Assembly (NCBI GenBank): GCA_029339195.1 | Contig: JAPTJF010000409.1 | Coordinates: forward strand, 1 to 56,991 | Source: Micractinium sp. NFX-FRZ | Taxonomy: Eukaryota; Chlorophyta; Trebouxiophyceae; Chlorellales; Chlorellaceae | Direction of reading: 5' to 3' | DNA length: 56,991 nt | Shown here: piece by piece, positions 42,685 to 52,307 of the stretch | How the letters are laid out: every line of letters begins with the position of its first letter | Numbering within the stretch: position 1 is the first letter of the stretch | The notes under the pieces: generated by a model | Seen by the model: the letters and a program-made list of their open reading frames with translations, nothing else | Databases searched by the model: none | What the model was told of the DNA's origin: nothing | Program-made: the position numbers and the translations under genes

Positions 42685-43807
42685 TCTGCTGCTGCTGCTG
42701 CTGCCGCCCCTGCAGGTTAAATGGCCACTGCTGGCGGCTCGGCGTGCCGTCGCAGGCAACGCCCACGCTTGCTTGTAGCGGCTGCCAACCCCTGCCGCTG
42801 ACGGGCGGCTGACCCAAACCTTTGCCCTTGTTGCGTTGCTCTGCGTGGTACTGCAGGTACTGGACGGACCTGCTGGCAATGATTGAGGTGGGGGCTGGTG
42901 GGGGTGTTGCACTGACCTGCAGGGAGAGTGCGCCTCAGATGCAGGTGGCGTGTGCTCTCCCCACCAGGCAGGAGGGTTCTGCCCGGGCAGCGGAGCTCAG
43001 GCGGGGGGCGCACCCTGCAGCATCCGCCCGCCCACTTTTGCCCAAACCTCCCCGCCTGCCCGGCCCCTGTCTATTCGCACTATTGGGCAAGCCAGACCCC
43101 CGCTTCACGGCCTCTTCCACCTGCTGGTTTCCTTAGCCCGCACCAAGTGTACGCGTCCCGAATGATGCGTCCTTCTGAACCCTTTCCCCCCTGTTGTGCG
43201 CAGGAGGGCAAGCTGGACCCCACGTTTGTGATCACGCACCGCCCCCCCCTGTCCGAGGCCAGCGAGGCGTACCGCATGTTCAACAACAAGGAGCAGGGCT
43301 GCATCAAGGTGCGGTCCTGCCCTCTCATGTGAAGGCACACTGCCCTCTTGCGGCATTCAGTTCACTTGTGGGGGAAGGGTTGCAGATGTGCAGATTCCAC
43401 AACACACAGCAGGACGCGCCAGGGTGTGGGCGGCCGTGGTTTGCAAGCAGTGCTGGGAGGGGGGAGGGCGGTCTCTCAAGGGGGCGTTGTTTGAGATGAG
43501 CAGCCCATGGCCGCTGACGGGCAGGATGGGCTGCCTGCACCGCCTGAGCGGCCTGGGTGTGTGACCTGCTCATCCGAGGTGCGGGGTTCCGGGCCTGCAT
43601 TGGAGCAGGAAGGTGGGGCGGCATTGCCGCCTCCCACTGGAACGCGCCATGCCACTCGCGGGCCGGCACGGCATGCCCGCCTTCAACCTTCTTCATGTGA
43701 ATGCACACACACACACACACAAATTCACCGCATTACCGAGTGTGTGCAACGCTCCTCGTGCACTGCAGGTGGTGATGAAGCCCCAGGCTTCTGCCACCGC
43801 ACAGTGA
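36700..43807 (+). CDS. Zinc-dependent alcohol dehydrogenase (MDR, formaldehyde dehydrogenase-like)
   Basis: Twenty exons: 36700-36737, 37129-37168, 37431-37484, 37749-37812, 37989-38104, 38444-38514, 38684-38693, 38899-38944, 39268-39345, 39611-39679, 39878-39960, 40418-40463, 40623-40694, 41549-41618, 41988-42058, 42319-42347, 42570-42619, 42857-42887, 43204-43308 and 43769-43807. They give 393 residues. Catalytic zinc ligands are Cys38 (CICGSDLHL) and His60-Glu61 (GHEF); structural zinc Cys are 90, 93, 96 and 104. The NAD-binding GAGPVG lies at 192-197. [14 protein letters not shown] and SDILPT are typical of the group annotated as zinc-type or glutathione-independent formaldehyde dehydrogenases; the substrate is not proven. 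The Met at 36700 is the family's usual start (MKT-like), although the frame is open upstream. Exon 7 has only 10 bases. Introns 9, 13, 14 and 15 are GC-AG. Confidence 0.88.
38150..38222 (+). other. tRNA-Ser-like relic in dehydrogenase intron 5
   Basis: GGCCGAGTGGCCGAGCGCGT resembles the D-arm/A-box of tRNA-Ser, then GACTTGCTGAAT resembles a GCU anticodon arm and GCGCACCTCGGCTCC a decayed T-arm/B-box. The stems do not pair well enough for a functional tRNA. It could be a tRNA pseudogene or the head of a tRNA-derived SINE. Confidence 0.3.
40202..40344 (+). repeat. Two ghost copies of exon 12 start in dehydrogenase intron 11
   Basis: 40202-40234 (GCTTGCCAGCACATCCCC) and 40296-40344 (CACAGCTCACTTGCAGGCGC, later GGTGGAGACC) parallel the real CACAGTTTGCCCGCAAGCAC ... 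GGTGGAGACC at 40412-40452. Both keep an AG before the copied codons. Confidence 0.78.
40767..40808 (+). repeat. Ghost copy of exon 13 end in dehydrogenase intron 13
   Basis: GACACCGCCCCTGACTTGTG then AAGGCAGCAAGC parallel GGCACCGCCCCCGACGTGTG and GAGGCAGGCAAGC, including the GC-type donor region. Confidence 0.78.
41148..41160 (+). promoter_or_regulatory. TATA-like element inside dehydrogenase intron 13
   Basis: TTTCTATAAATAG is a good TATA-box match in the longest intron (854 bases) of the dehydrogenase gene. No nested gene is recognised downstream, so its activity is doubtful. Confidence 0.25.
41688..41723 (+). repeat. Ghost copy of exon 14 end in dehydrogenase intron 14
   Basis: TGGTTGAGAAGGCTCTCAAG is nearly identical to TGGTTCGAGAAGGCTCTCAA of exon 14, about 105 bases downstream of it. 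Confidence 0.88.
42648..42710 (+). repeat. CTG repeats in dehydrogenase intron 17
   Basis: Two blocks of consecutive CTG between exons 17 and 18; non-coding here. Confidence 0.85.
43708..43728 (+). repeat. CA dinucleotide microsatellite
   Basis: About ten CA units in dehydrogenase intron 19. Confidence 0.85.
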
Positions 43808-44740
43808 GCGGCGGCTCCACCGCTGGCGCTTGCAGAGCGAAGCAGCACGCAGCGCGAGCTGGGCCTGGGGTGGCTGCACACAGCCTGGCCCGCTGCCCAG
43901 CCCCAGCCCGGCTGCTGCGGGCCTGCGGGCCAGCCTTGAAGTGTCCCCAGCCGCACTGGTGAGCCGTAACGGTTGGCCCCACTTGTGCCAGGCGGGCACC
44001 TGCGCCAGATCTGAGCAGAGCGGTGCGGATTTTGCTGCACGGGTTGTACGTGCGCGGCCCACTGAGGCAGCCATCGGCGTGGGCTCAGCTGCCTGATCGC
44101 GACCTGCGCCCCTCCCTGAGCCGCACAGGCTCTGAGGGGCACGGGATCTGGGCAGGTGGCTGCGCAGCCAGCCCCGGAGCTCTTGCTGCATGTGACCACC
44201 AACATCCAGTGGCTGCCCCATGCTGTTTGTGTTAGGTTGAGGGCGGATCCACTGGCGCGCTTGCATAGCTGATTAGCGGGCTTACATGGGTCTGATGTAA
44301 ATGCCGAGTTGACGTCAGCAGGGCGTGCATGCGCATGCAGCAGCTGCCCGTCAGAGCTTGCAGAGTGCAGGCGCAAGGCCCACTTCTGACGCTGCCACTA
44401 TGCAGGTTGTGCCACAGGCAGCGGCTGCCCGTGCTCGCCAAAGTGAGCAGGGTATTCATACGGGCTGCATTTCTGATGAGGGGATGTGAATGGTGCACTA
44501 CCCTCGGGTGCTGTGAGGTGCCACTGCCACCGCGGCCGGGCGGCGGCAGGCTGCAGGCTGGGCACACCTCCCCTGATGCCTTGGGCTACCCCTTTTCGCA
44601 CCGTGCCGATGGCTCCCGAAGGGCCCCTGGGCCGTGCACCTGCCGTTGGGAGAGCGCCGTTGGGAGAGCGCCGCGTCTTGCAGCTGAGATCGCAGCTGAG
44701 ATCTGTGGCCCTCCCCTCCCCTCTTGAGGCTTCGGTTCTA
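43808..44740. other. Convergent 3' flanks with opposed TGTAA signals
   Basis: Plus-strand TGTAA at 44296-44300 (dehydrogenase) and minus-strand TGTAA at 44282-44286 (small minus-strand gene) lie within 20 bases of each other. No further gene seen. Confidence 0.5.
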
Positions 44741-45208
44741 CTAGTTTTTAGCCCCAATCAAATTTGAACGGCACTCCACAACAGGAAACTGCGTATCGCC
44801 TCGCCGCATGCCTTCCAGCATGCTTGACGCTGGCATGGTGCCATGAGCGCCACCCCGCCCGCCGCCACCCGGGGCACCGCCGGCCGCCGTCTGCAAAATG
44901 TGGCAAGCCGCCAGCTCTGGATAGAGCTCTTGCGGCTCTTGCGGCGTCTGCATCTGCTTGTAAAGCAACGCAGCAAGAGAAGCAGTGCTCAGCGTGCAAA
45001 GAGCTGGCCGCGGTCGTCCAGTACGCTTGGCAGCTTGGTACCACAACGAACCACGGATGCCCCAGAACACTGCCTCTGGGTCCGCCTCTAGGGTGGCAGC
45101 GGCAAGCACAGCGGACAGCACGGGACGGGCGAGGACCAAAAGTGTTCCACGTCGACACCTCACAATTGGCGCGTTCGCCTGTGTGTTCCGCAGCGACCCA
45201 CGCCGCAA
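44741..45208 (-). CDS. Hypothetical protein (155 aa), possibly organelle-targeted
   Basis: A single uninterrupted frame. The N-terminus (MRRGSLRNTQANAPIVRCRR) is basic and free of acidic residues, followed by a hydrophobic stretch LLVLARPVLSAVLAAA, then DPEAVFWGIRGSLWYQAAKR. It ends in a Gly-rich loop and VVECRSNLIGAKN. I do not recognise a family. Support for reality comes from its position 197 bases upstream of and divergent from wall gene B, and from a minus-strand TGTAA about 455 bases beyond the stop. A second frame on the same strand is also open for 136 codons, so the choice of frame rests on composition. It may be a spurious frame or have an unseen intron. Confidence 0.42.
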   Translation of the reverse strand: MRRGSLRNTQANAPIVRCRRGTLLVLARPVLSAVLAAATLEADPEAVFWGIRGSLWYQAAKRTGRPRPALCTLSTASLAALLYKQMQTPQEPQELYPELAACHILQTAAGGAPGGGGRGGAHGTMPASSMLEGMRRGDTQFPVVECRSNLIGAKN

Positions 45209-45405
45209 TATCGCGCTAGTAGCCCAAAATAAACGTCCTGGCCTTCGCTGTAGGAGGCTAAGGCGGTCGTCATCTCCCCGGAGCTTTTAATCCGCGGCCA
45301 GCACCAGCACGCCTGGCCACGCTCCCTGCGATCGCAACCATTGATCACGTCCAATAAAAACAGGAGGCGGCACGCAGGGGAGGGGCACAATCGGGCCGGG
45401 CGGCG
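45209..45405. promoter_or_regulatory. Divergent promoter region of wall gene B
   Basis: About 200 bases, AT-richer than its surroundings, with a CCAATAAAAACA stretch 45-55 bases before the wall gene B start. Confidence 0.4.
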
Positions 45406-48400
45406 ATGGGTGCTGCTGGCCACCGCGGACCGGCGGCGGCACGAGTGGCGGCAGCACAGGCTGCGGCGCTGCTCTTCTTCCTGCTGCCACTGGCAGTCCA
45501 TGCGCAGCTGTGCCGGGAGGAGTCTGGATCCAACGTCCTGTTTGGAGTGGCATCCGCGGCTCTCACAAACACGTGGACAGACCCCGCTTCTGGTCAGTTG
45601 GGACAACAGGGCCGTGCGGGGTGCCAAGTGTGTGGAGTGACGAAGTGCAGGGGCGGCAGGCGGCGGCCTGCAAGCTCGACAGCACCAGCATACGAAACAC
45701 TCAGCGCGCCAGGCTATCAGTGGCACCATGTGCGCTGCTTGTGTAGCTTCCATCGCTCCCTCCTTCACTGGCGGCGGGGCTTGAGCCCAGTGCTATCCTA
45801 TGCATCCCCACCCTCGAGAATGGCACATGGAAACATCATTGTGTGCTGCTTTAGCCGCAGTCAAACGCGCCCTGGGCACATACCCCACACAGCTAGAGAC
45901 GCACCCAGCACACTGCCCCTCCCTCCCATCTGGAGCCCTCATCCACTGCTCCACCGCTCGACTGCCCACCGCCAGATGCAGGTGCCTACCGCCCCAGCTC
46001 TGACAACGCCTTTGAGGTGTGCGGGCGGGTGGGTGGGCGTTGGGCGAGCGGTGGGCGCCAGCGGCGGCCTGGCCCCGCTCGGGCATGCCTGACTGTGCAA
46101 AGCGGCACAGGGCGGCAGCAGGCAGGCCGCAGACCACATGCATCCTGGCAGCTAGCTCCGTCAGTGCTGGCAGCCATGCCCCCTCGCCCTTGCAGGTACA
46201 GGCATGTTGGTGCCTTGCAGTTGTGAGCCTCCAATGGCGTGGGGTGGTGCTAGTGTTGTTTCCAGCCGCCCTGGTTGACTGTCCTGACTCTGGTGCCGCG
46301 CAGGTGTCTGCCACCTGCGCCATGCCCGGCGCCGGCGCCTCCCAGGACCGCACCCGCTGGCGCGCCGCCCTCTACCTGTGCGGCACCGCTTCCTGCAACG
46401 ATGACACGCTCCCGCCCTACCAAGCCCTCGAAGCAACGCCCTGTGGGGACCCGCCCTGCTTTGTGACCCCCCTGGGTGAGATGAGCTTGCCAGCCTTGCA
46501 GCGGTGGACAGGAGCCGGCAGCGCTAGGGATAGCCTATAGCCTGCTGCGGGTGCCTCTACATCTTCCAACGTGCTGTGCACGCTGCGCCCCGCCCCGCCC
46601 ACTGTGCACGTGCAGGCTCTGTTGACTACTCTGGGACCCCCAAGACATACACGGCCACGTACGCCGCCACGCTGCGGGGCGCGTGGAAGGTGAGCAGGCT
46701 GACAGCACGGCGGCTGCTGCACCCATGCATGCTGCTCCTGCTATAGCTTGCACCACCTGCTGTTGTTTGACGTGCTGAACAACACGTGCAACGCAGAACA
46801 ATGCAAAGTGGGGCAACAGTGTTGCATTCCCACGCTGCCGCCGCCCTCCCGGGACCCCTTCCGCCCGCCTGCCCTGCCTCACAGGGGTCGACCACCTTTT
46901 ACGCCATCCGCTGCTTTTACCTGTGCCGAGGGGACGCCGCGCTGGCGCAGCAGCGCACCTCCGCAACCTTTGCTCTGGTGAGGAGCACCGGCTGATGCAC
47001 TGGCTAAGGACCAGCATGCCGCACCCACGGCATGGCTCCCCACCTTCAACACACGCATGCGGCTGCGTGCGCCCCCCCCACCCTCATCTGTTCATCACTC
47101 GCTCGCACAGCACTGGCAGGCGGGCGGCCCTGCAGCTGCACCCGTCTGGCTGCCCACCCGTGCCTCCGCCTTGCTGCCCACCCTCGCCTCCTCCCTTGCC
47201 ACTGCCCCACCTGCCTTCATGTGTGTAGGAGGAGCCCTACCCAGCGCCGCCGCCCAGCCCGCCCCAGCCCCCGCCGGCGCCCCCGCCGGCGCCGCCACCC
47301 CCGCCGCCGGCAGCGGCTTTCCTGGGAGAGGGCGCCGCCGAGGTGTACTCACCCAGCCTCGACTTAGACTATGGCGTGATATGGGCACCGGCAGACAACA
47401 ACCTGGTGGTCAGTGGGGGCGGCCTGCATGTTGGGACAGTGTGGAACAGATGGCGGGGGTGGCAGCTGTTGTGGGCTCCGGGGGGTGCACGGCAGATGCA
47501 GGCCACAGGCTGCTTTATGTCAGAGACGCTGTGCGAAGTGTAGCGCAGAGCGAGGCTGCCCTGCTGCGCACCCGCTGGCGCGGGGAGGTTGAGGCGCACC
47601 TTGATGCCAGCCATTGGGCCCTGCCCCACTGCCCTACACCGCGTGCAGGTCACCGCCAAGTGCCGCATCCAGGGGGAGCATGCGCCTGTGGCTCTTAACA
47701 GCTGGCCCGCACAGGTGCGACCAAACCAGGCTGGTATCTTGAGACCGTGGAGCAGAGCGGGGCGGGGCGGGGCGGCCATTCAGCAAAGCAGCCTGGGGCG
47801 GGGCAGGCATCATCTAGCTAGCTGGGGATGGGCTGAGGGGAAGGGAGCTGGGATGCCAGGCCGCGCCTTGCTCTGCTGGCATCACACGGAGGCGCCTCAA
47901 GTGGCTGGCCCATGTGCAGGTGCTCGTCTGCAGCCCTGGCCAGCTGTTCTGCCCGGAGCCGGCATTCGACCCGCGCGTGCCACTGGTGCAGCCAGGTGGG
48001 TGCGCAAGGCGGTAAAGGGTGGGCCGGCGGGCGGGCAGGCAGGGAGGCACCGCGGGCAGGGGCGGTGCTCTCATCTCAGTGTGTGCTGGCGTGCCCCCAA
48101 CTCCTGCTCGTGCCTCCGTTGATTCAACTCCACTTTGGGGTGCACTGCCGCAGAGCCCCGCTGGCTGCCCTGTCAATCTGTGCCTGCGTGTGTGCGCGCG
48201 TGTGTGTGGCCCATGCAGTGAGCGTGATTTGGGACCCAGGGAGCAAGTGGTATGAGGGTGAGTGTCGTCAGCACCCCTGCCAAGCTGGCAGCCAACGTGG
48301 CATGCTGGCTGGCTGGGAAATGCCTGTGGAGCCCGTTGGGCCCAGTGGCTGCACCGAGAGGGCAGTACTCTCATCTGCTCTGCAGAGGGCCCAAGTGAAT

Positions 48401-49088
48401 TAAAGCACTGCCTGGGTTACTTCCTACCTCCAGTGTCCCACCCACCCACCCACCCACCCCTTTGGATGCCACCCCCCCCCTGCAGCCGCCTACTCATTTT
48501 CAGTGAAAGGCGCACTGATAGGCAACGCTTCCATGACGTTCCGCTACTTCCTCTGCCTATTCGACGACCCCTTGGCCGGCATGGTCAGGCAATCAGCCGC
48601 GCCACTCGACGTGGTGGGTGCACACCGCGCAATGCAAGAGGCAGCCAGTCGTGTGCACTATGTGGGGGTGGGGCATGTGCGCCGGGGGAAGTTTTTGGCA
48701 CGAGGGCAGCCCCGTGCAGTGTGCAGGTTGCGCTGTTGCCTGCAACCCATGCAAGCGTTGACGTGTGCTCCAGCTGCGTCTCTCCCCTTGCTGACTGCAG
48801 TTCCTGGCACCCTCCCCGCCTCCACCCCCAAGCCCCTCGCCCCCTCCCCCAAGCCCCTCTCCACCTCCACCCAGCCCAATGCCCCCGCCGCCCAGCCCCT
48901 CCCCTCCGCCTCCCAACCCCCGTCCCTCACCACCTCCACCCTCACCCTCACCACCTCCGCCTGCTCCATCTCCGCCGCCACCTTCACCTTCTCCGCCACC
49001 ACCACCACCACCCTCTCCACCGCCTCCACCATCTCCGTACAGCATGTTTGGTGAGCTCAGGCTTGAATAGTGCCTGCCTATAGTGTAG

Positions 49089-49119
<31 letters not shown>

Positions 49120-51198
49120 CATTGTACTCGCTTGTTCTGCCTGGCATGCAGCCACACAGTCCTTCCCAGCTTGCAATCCAACTGTGGACCCCAGCCTGCC
49201 GCCCATCCCCCCGCTTGCAGCCTCGGGCAGGGGCCCCGCAGCCTGCTCCTGCGGCCACGTCAGCTCGCTGGCGGTTGGGTTTGTGGAGCTAGGCGGGGTG
49301 CGCTACGTGGCGACCGTGGGCATCGGCTGCAGCAATGGCGAATTCTTTGCCGACCCGGAGGCCGCATTGCTGCCGCTGGCCGGCACCCAGCGCACTCGTG
49401 TGGTAAGCTGGATGAGCTCTACTCCAAGGGGGGCTCACAGAGATCCACAGCATGCTGAGCATGCAGTGGGGTGCACCCTGCGAGCGGGGATAGCTGGCTG
49501 CTGCCTGCTGTCGGCAGTGCAAGAGGGTATTGCTGGCCGCTGCCTGCTGTCGGACAAGCTGCCCCGCGCCACACTGCCACGCCACCGCGCATGCAGCCCT
49601 TTTCACCCCTGCTGCTTCATTGTCACTTGTCCTGCTGTGCCTGCAGTGCCCACGTCAGGAGCCTGCCGGCGGCTGCAGCTCTCTAGTGGCAAACCTTGTT
49701 GGAGTGGGTCCGGGAGGCAGCTTGCTGGCATTCTCCGGCATGCAGGATGCAGGTGAGCAGGGGGGTCCCCAGGCTGTGCTGCCCTGCGCCCCGGTGCAGC
49801 AGAGTCCCTCCGTGCCGGGTGACTGCACTGCCGGCGCCAGGTCATCGGTGTGCCGTACTGCGGCCTGTGCCACTTGGCCTCCCCCTGTGCCTGCATTCCA
49901 CCCCGGATTGCTGCCTGCTCTCTGTTGCAGGCATGGCGGGCACCAGCACGCAGACCTTCCGCTGCCCCGCCCCCGGACACGTCATCACCTCTGCAGCTGC
50001 CGTACAGTACCTCGCTCCTGCGCTGCGCGGTGCAGCCCGACGCGTGATTGTGGGGTGTGGGCAGCCTGAGGCATGCTCACCTCCTCCTGCCCCGCCATCT
50101 CCCTTCCCTCCCCCGCCGTCGCCGCCCCGCACCGCACGGCGCCCGCCCCCGTCCCTGCCGCCACCCCGGCCTCCCTCCGCACTGCTGCCCCCTGCCCGGC
50201 CACCTCCCTCGTCCCCTCGCACTCCCCTCCGGCCACCTCCCTTACCGCCACCTCGCCTCCGGCCACCTCCCTCGCCCCCTCGCCCTCCCCTTCGGCAGCT
50301 TCCCTCACAGCCACTTCCCTTTCCCCCACCTCCCCTTCAGCGCCCTCCCCCAAAGCCACCTGCTTTCCAAGTTCCCACGTCTCTGCCACCTCTACCCAGG
50401 CCACCGCCCCTGCGGCGGCCTCCTTCACCGTTGCCCCCCTTACTGCCGCCTCCTTTGCCCCCCTTACTACTACCTCCCCCTCGCCCTATGCTGACACCTC
50501 CTTTGGCCCCACGCCCTGCCCAGCGACCTCCCTTACCACCACCACCCCTCCGGCGCACTCCCTCACCGCCACCTCCTTCCCCACCACCTCCCCGGCCGCC
50601 TCTGCCCATCCGGCGGCCTCCCTCACCGCCACCTCCTTCAACGCTTCCCCCCTCACCGCCTCGCCCCATTCGGCGACCTCCCTCACCGCCACCTCTTTTG
50701 CGGTCCCCTCCCCGCGCACCGCGGCACCCGCCGCGCCGCCCCCCCCTGCTGCGCCCACCCCCTCCGAAGCCGGCCCCCCCCTGCTCGGCGCCCAGCACCA
50801 GTACAGCAGCGGGCGTCGTTTCCCGCAACAGCGGCCTGGCGCGGTACGTGACGGTGACGGTACAAGCAGCGACAGGTGTCATCATGCCGCAGCTGCCTGG
50901 GCTGATCGACGCAGCCATCTCGTTCCTGGCGGGCACCGGCCCCCCAGAGGCCTGGAACGGCCAGGTGGTGCAGACGGGGCCAAAGACTGCCGACATAGCT
51001 GTCAGGGTGACAGCGGGAGGCGAGGGCACCCAGGTGGCACTTGCGCTGCTGGACGCCATCGCAACGTGCCAGCTGGCGCTGTTGGCCCGCCCAGTCAGCG
51101 TCACCGCACGCGTGGAGCCGCCGCCCCCCTCTCCACCCCCGAGCCCCCCCTTCCCCCTGAACCCTCCCGGGGGCAGGCGCCGAGGGGCTGGCCCATGA
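45406..51198 (+). CDS. Secreted proline-rich wall/matrix protein B
   Basis: Fourteen exons: 45406-45592, 45982-46016, 46304-46475, 46616-46689, 46885-46977, 47229-47408, 47649-47714, 47920-47995, 48219-48257, 48486-48613, 48801-49050, 49152-49402, 49647-49752 and 49931-51198. They give 974 residues. There is an N-terminal signal peptide (LLFFLLPLAVHA). Exons 2, 4, 5, 7 and 9 have exactly the lengths seen in gene A (35, 74, 93, 66, 39), with the same phases. Shared motifs are RWRAALYLCGTASC, IRCFYLCRGD, YGVIWAP and NSWPAQ. A short Pro-rich rod lies at about 350-430. Residues about 433-600 are a Cys-containing region (ACSCGHVSSLAVGF, TFRCPAPGHVITSAAA) of unknown class. A second long, irregular Pro/Arg-rich rod follows at about 600-840, then the module YVTVTVQAATGVIMPQL also found in A. 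It lacks the GDPHF module of A. Likely extracellular. Confidence 0.8.
48423..48466 (+). repeat. CCCA repeats
   Basis: A CCCACCCACCCACCCACCCC run in intron 9 of wall gene B. Confidence 0.7.
49088..49120 (+). repeat. TGCC tetranucleotide microsatellite
   Basis: About eight TGCC units in intron 11 of wall gene B. Confidence 0.9.
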
Positions 51199-52307
51199 CT
51201 GTACACCATGCTTACAAGTAGCACACACGTTTCGGTGCCGACCACCGCTTCATTGGCCTGCATCCCAACACCCTCAGTCAGCCACCTGGACTGATGAGCC
51301 AGCACCTACGCCAAAACCCTGCCCCTCACCATCACCAAGCCGCGAGGCACTGTGTACAGCCCCACCCATCACAGTCTCACCCTATGCCTGCTGTTTGACA
51401 CCCATGCCTTTCCGCACTTGAGACTGCATGGCTTGCAATCCGCTCAACCACACACGCACATACATAACTGCAGCTGGCATTCTTTCTTAGTAGCATCCCC
51501 TTCACATCTTTAACAGGCCTGTCAGCATTACTGCCATGCCTGATGTGCGCACCAGCCTCATGCACTGCAAAGAGCTGTCGGCAATGTAGGAGACGGCGCC
51601 GAGAGGCACGCCCAGGCAGCGGGCCCCAGCTTGTGGGTATACCTACGTAGCGGCGGCAGCTCATGGCGGGGTGGCGGCACCCATGGCCACCGCCCGCATG
51701 CCCGTGGCGCACGCTCTACTGGTTGGCAGCACCCTGGTTGCCGCGCAGGCCGGGTCAACGCCTGAGGCTTTCTTGTAAGCAGTGTCACCACTCTCCATGC
51801 AAAAGGACAGCAGGCCTTCAATGTGGATGTACACGGTGTGCCTCGCACCAATAGTAAGTAGTGTGGTACACTGTACATGCCGGTGGCGGGCTGGCAGCGG
51901 TTCCTCTGTCGGGCCCGCCATCAGCCTTGCTGGCGGCGCAGGCGGCCGGCACAGTATAAATAAGCCGCGCGAGATGAAGTGTAACCCGCGGGCTGGGCAC
52001 AGGACCTCCGCGGTGCAGACGGATGAGCGGGCTTGGCTGAAAAGGCCACCAACGAGCAGTGGGTGCCGCCTTACATTGCATCAGTGCGAACTTGCATAGA
52101 GGATGAAGCGAACGTCGCAGTAATGAGCGTGCTCATCCGGAAGGGGAGCACTGGACGGAAGCGTCCGACGTGTCACCTCGCTTACAGTGCACTGGACTGT
52201 CTGATCGACTGATCACCTTCCGCACGCAATTAGGGCTTGACCCTCGGCTGGGGCAGAACTCCGGACCATGCATGTTCCTTGTGCACGTTCTTAACCCGGC
52301 GAGCGCC
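51199..52307. other. Intergenic region between wall genes B and C
   Basis: 3' flank of B (a possible TGTAA at 51980-51984) and promoter of C. The downstream TATA box and this signal overlap in position, so the exact end of B is unclear. No gene seen. Confidence 0.45.
51955..51963 (+). promoter_or_regulatory. TATA box, probably for wall gene C
   Basis: TATAAATAA lies 345 bases upstream of the proposed start of C. It is the best TATA match in the window. The distance implies a long 5' UTR. Confidence 0.45.
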
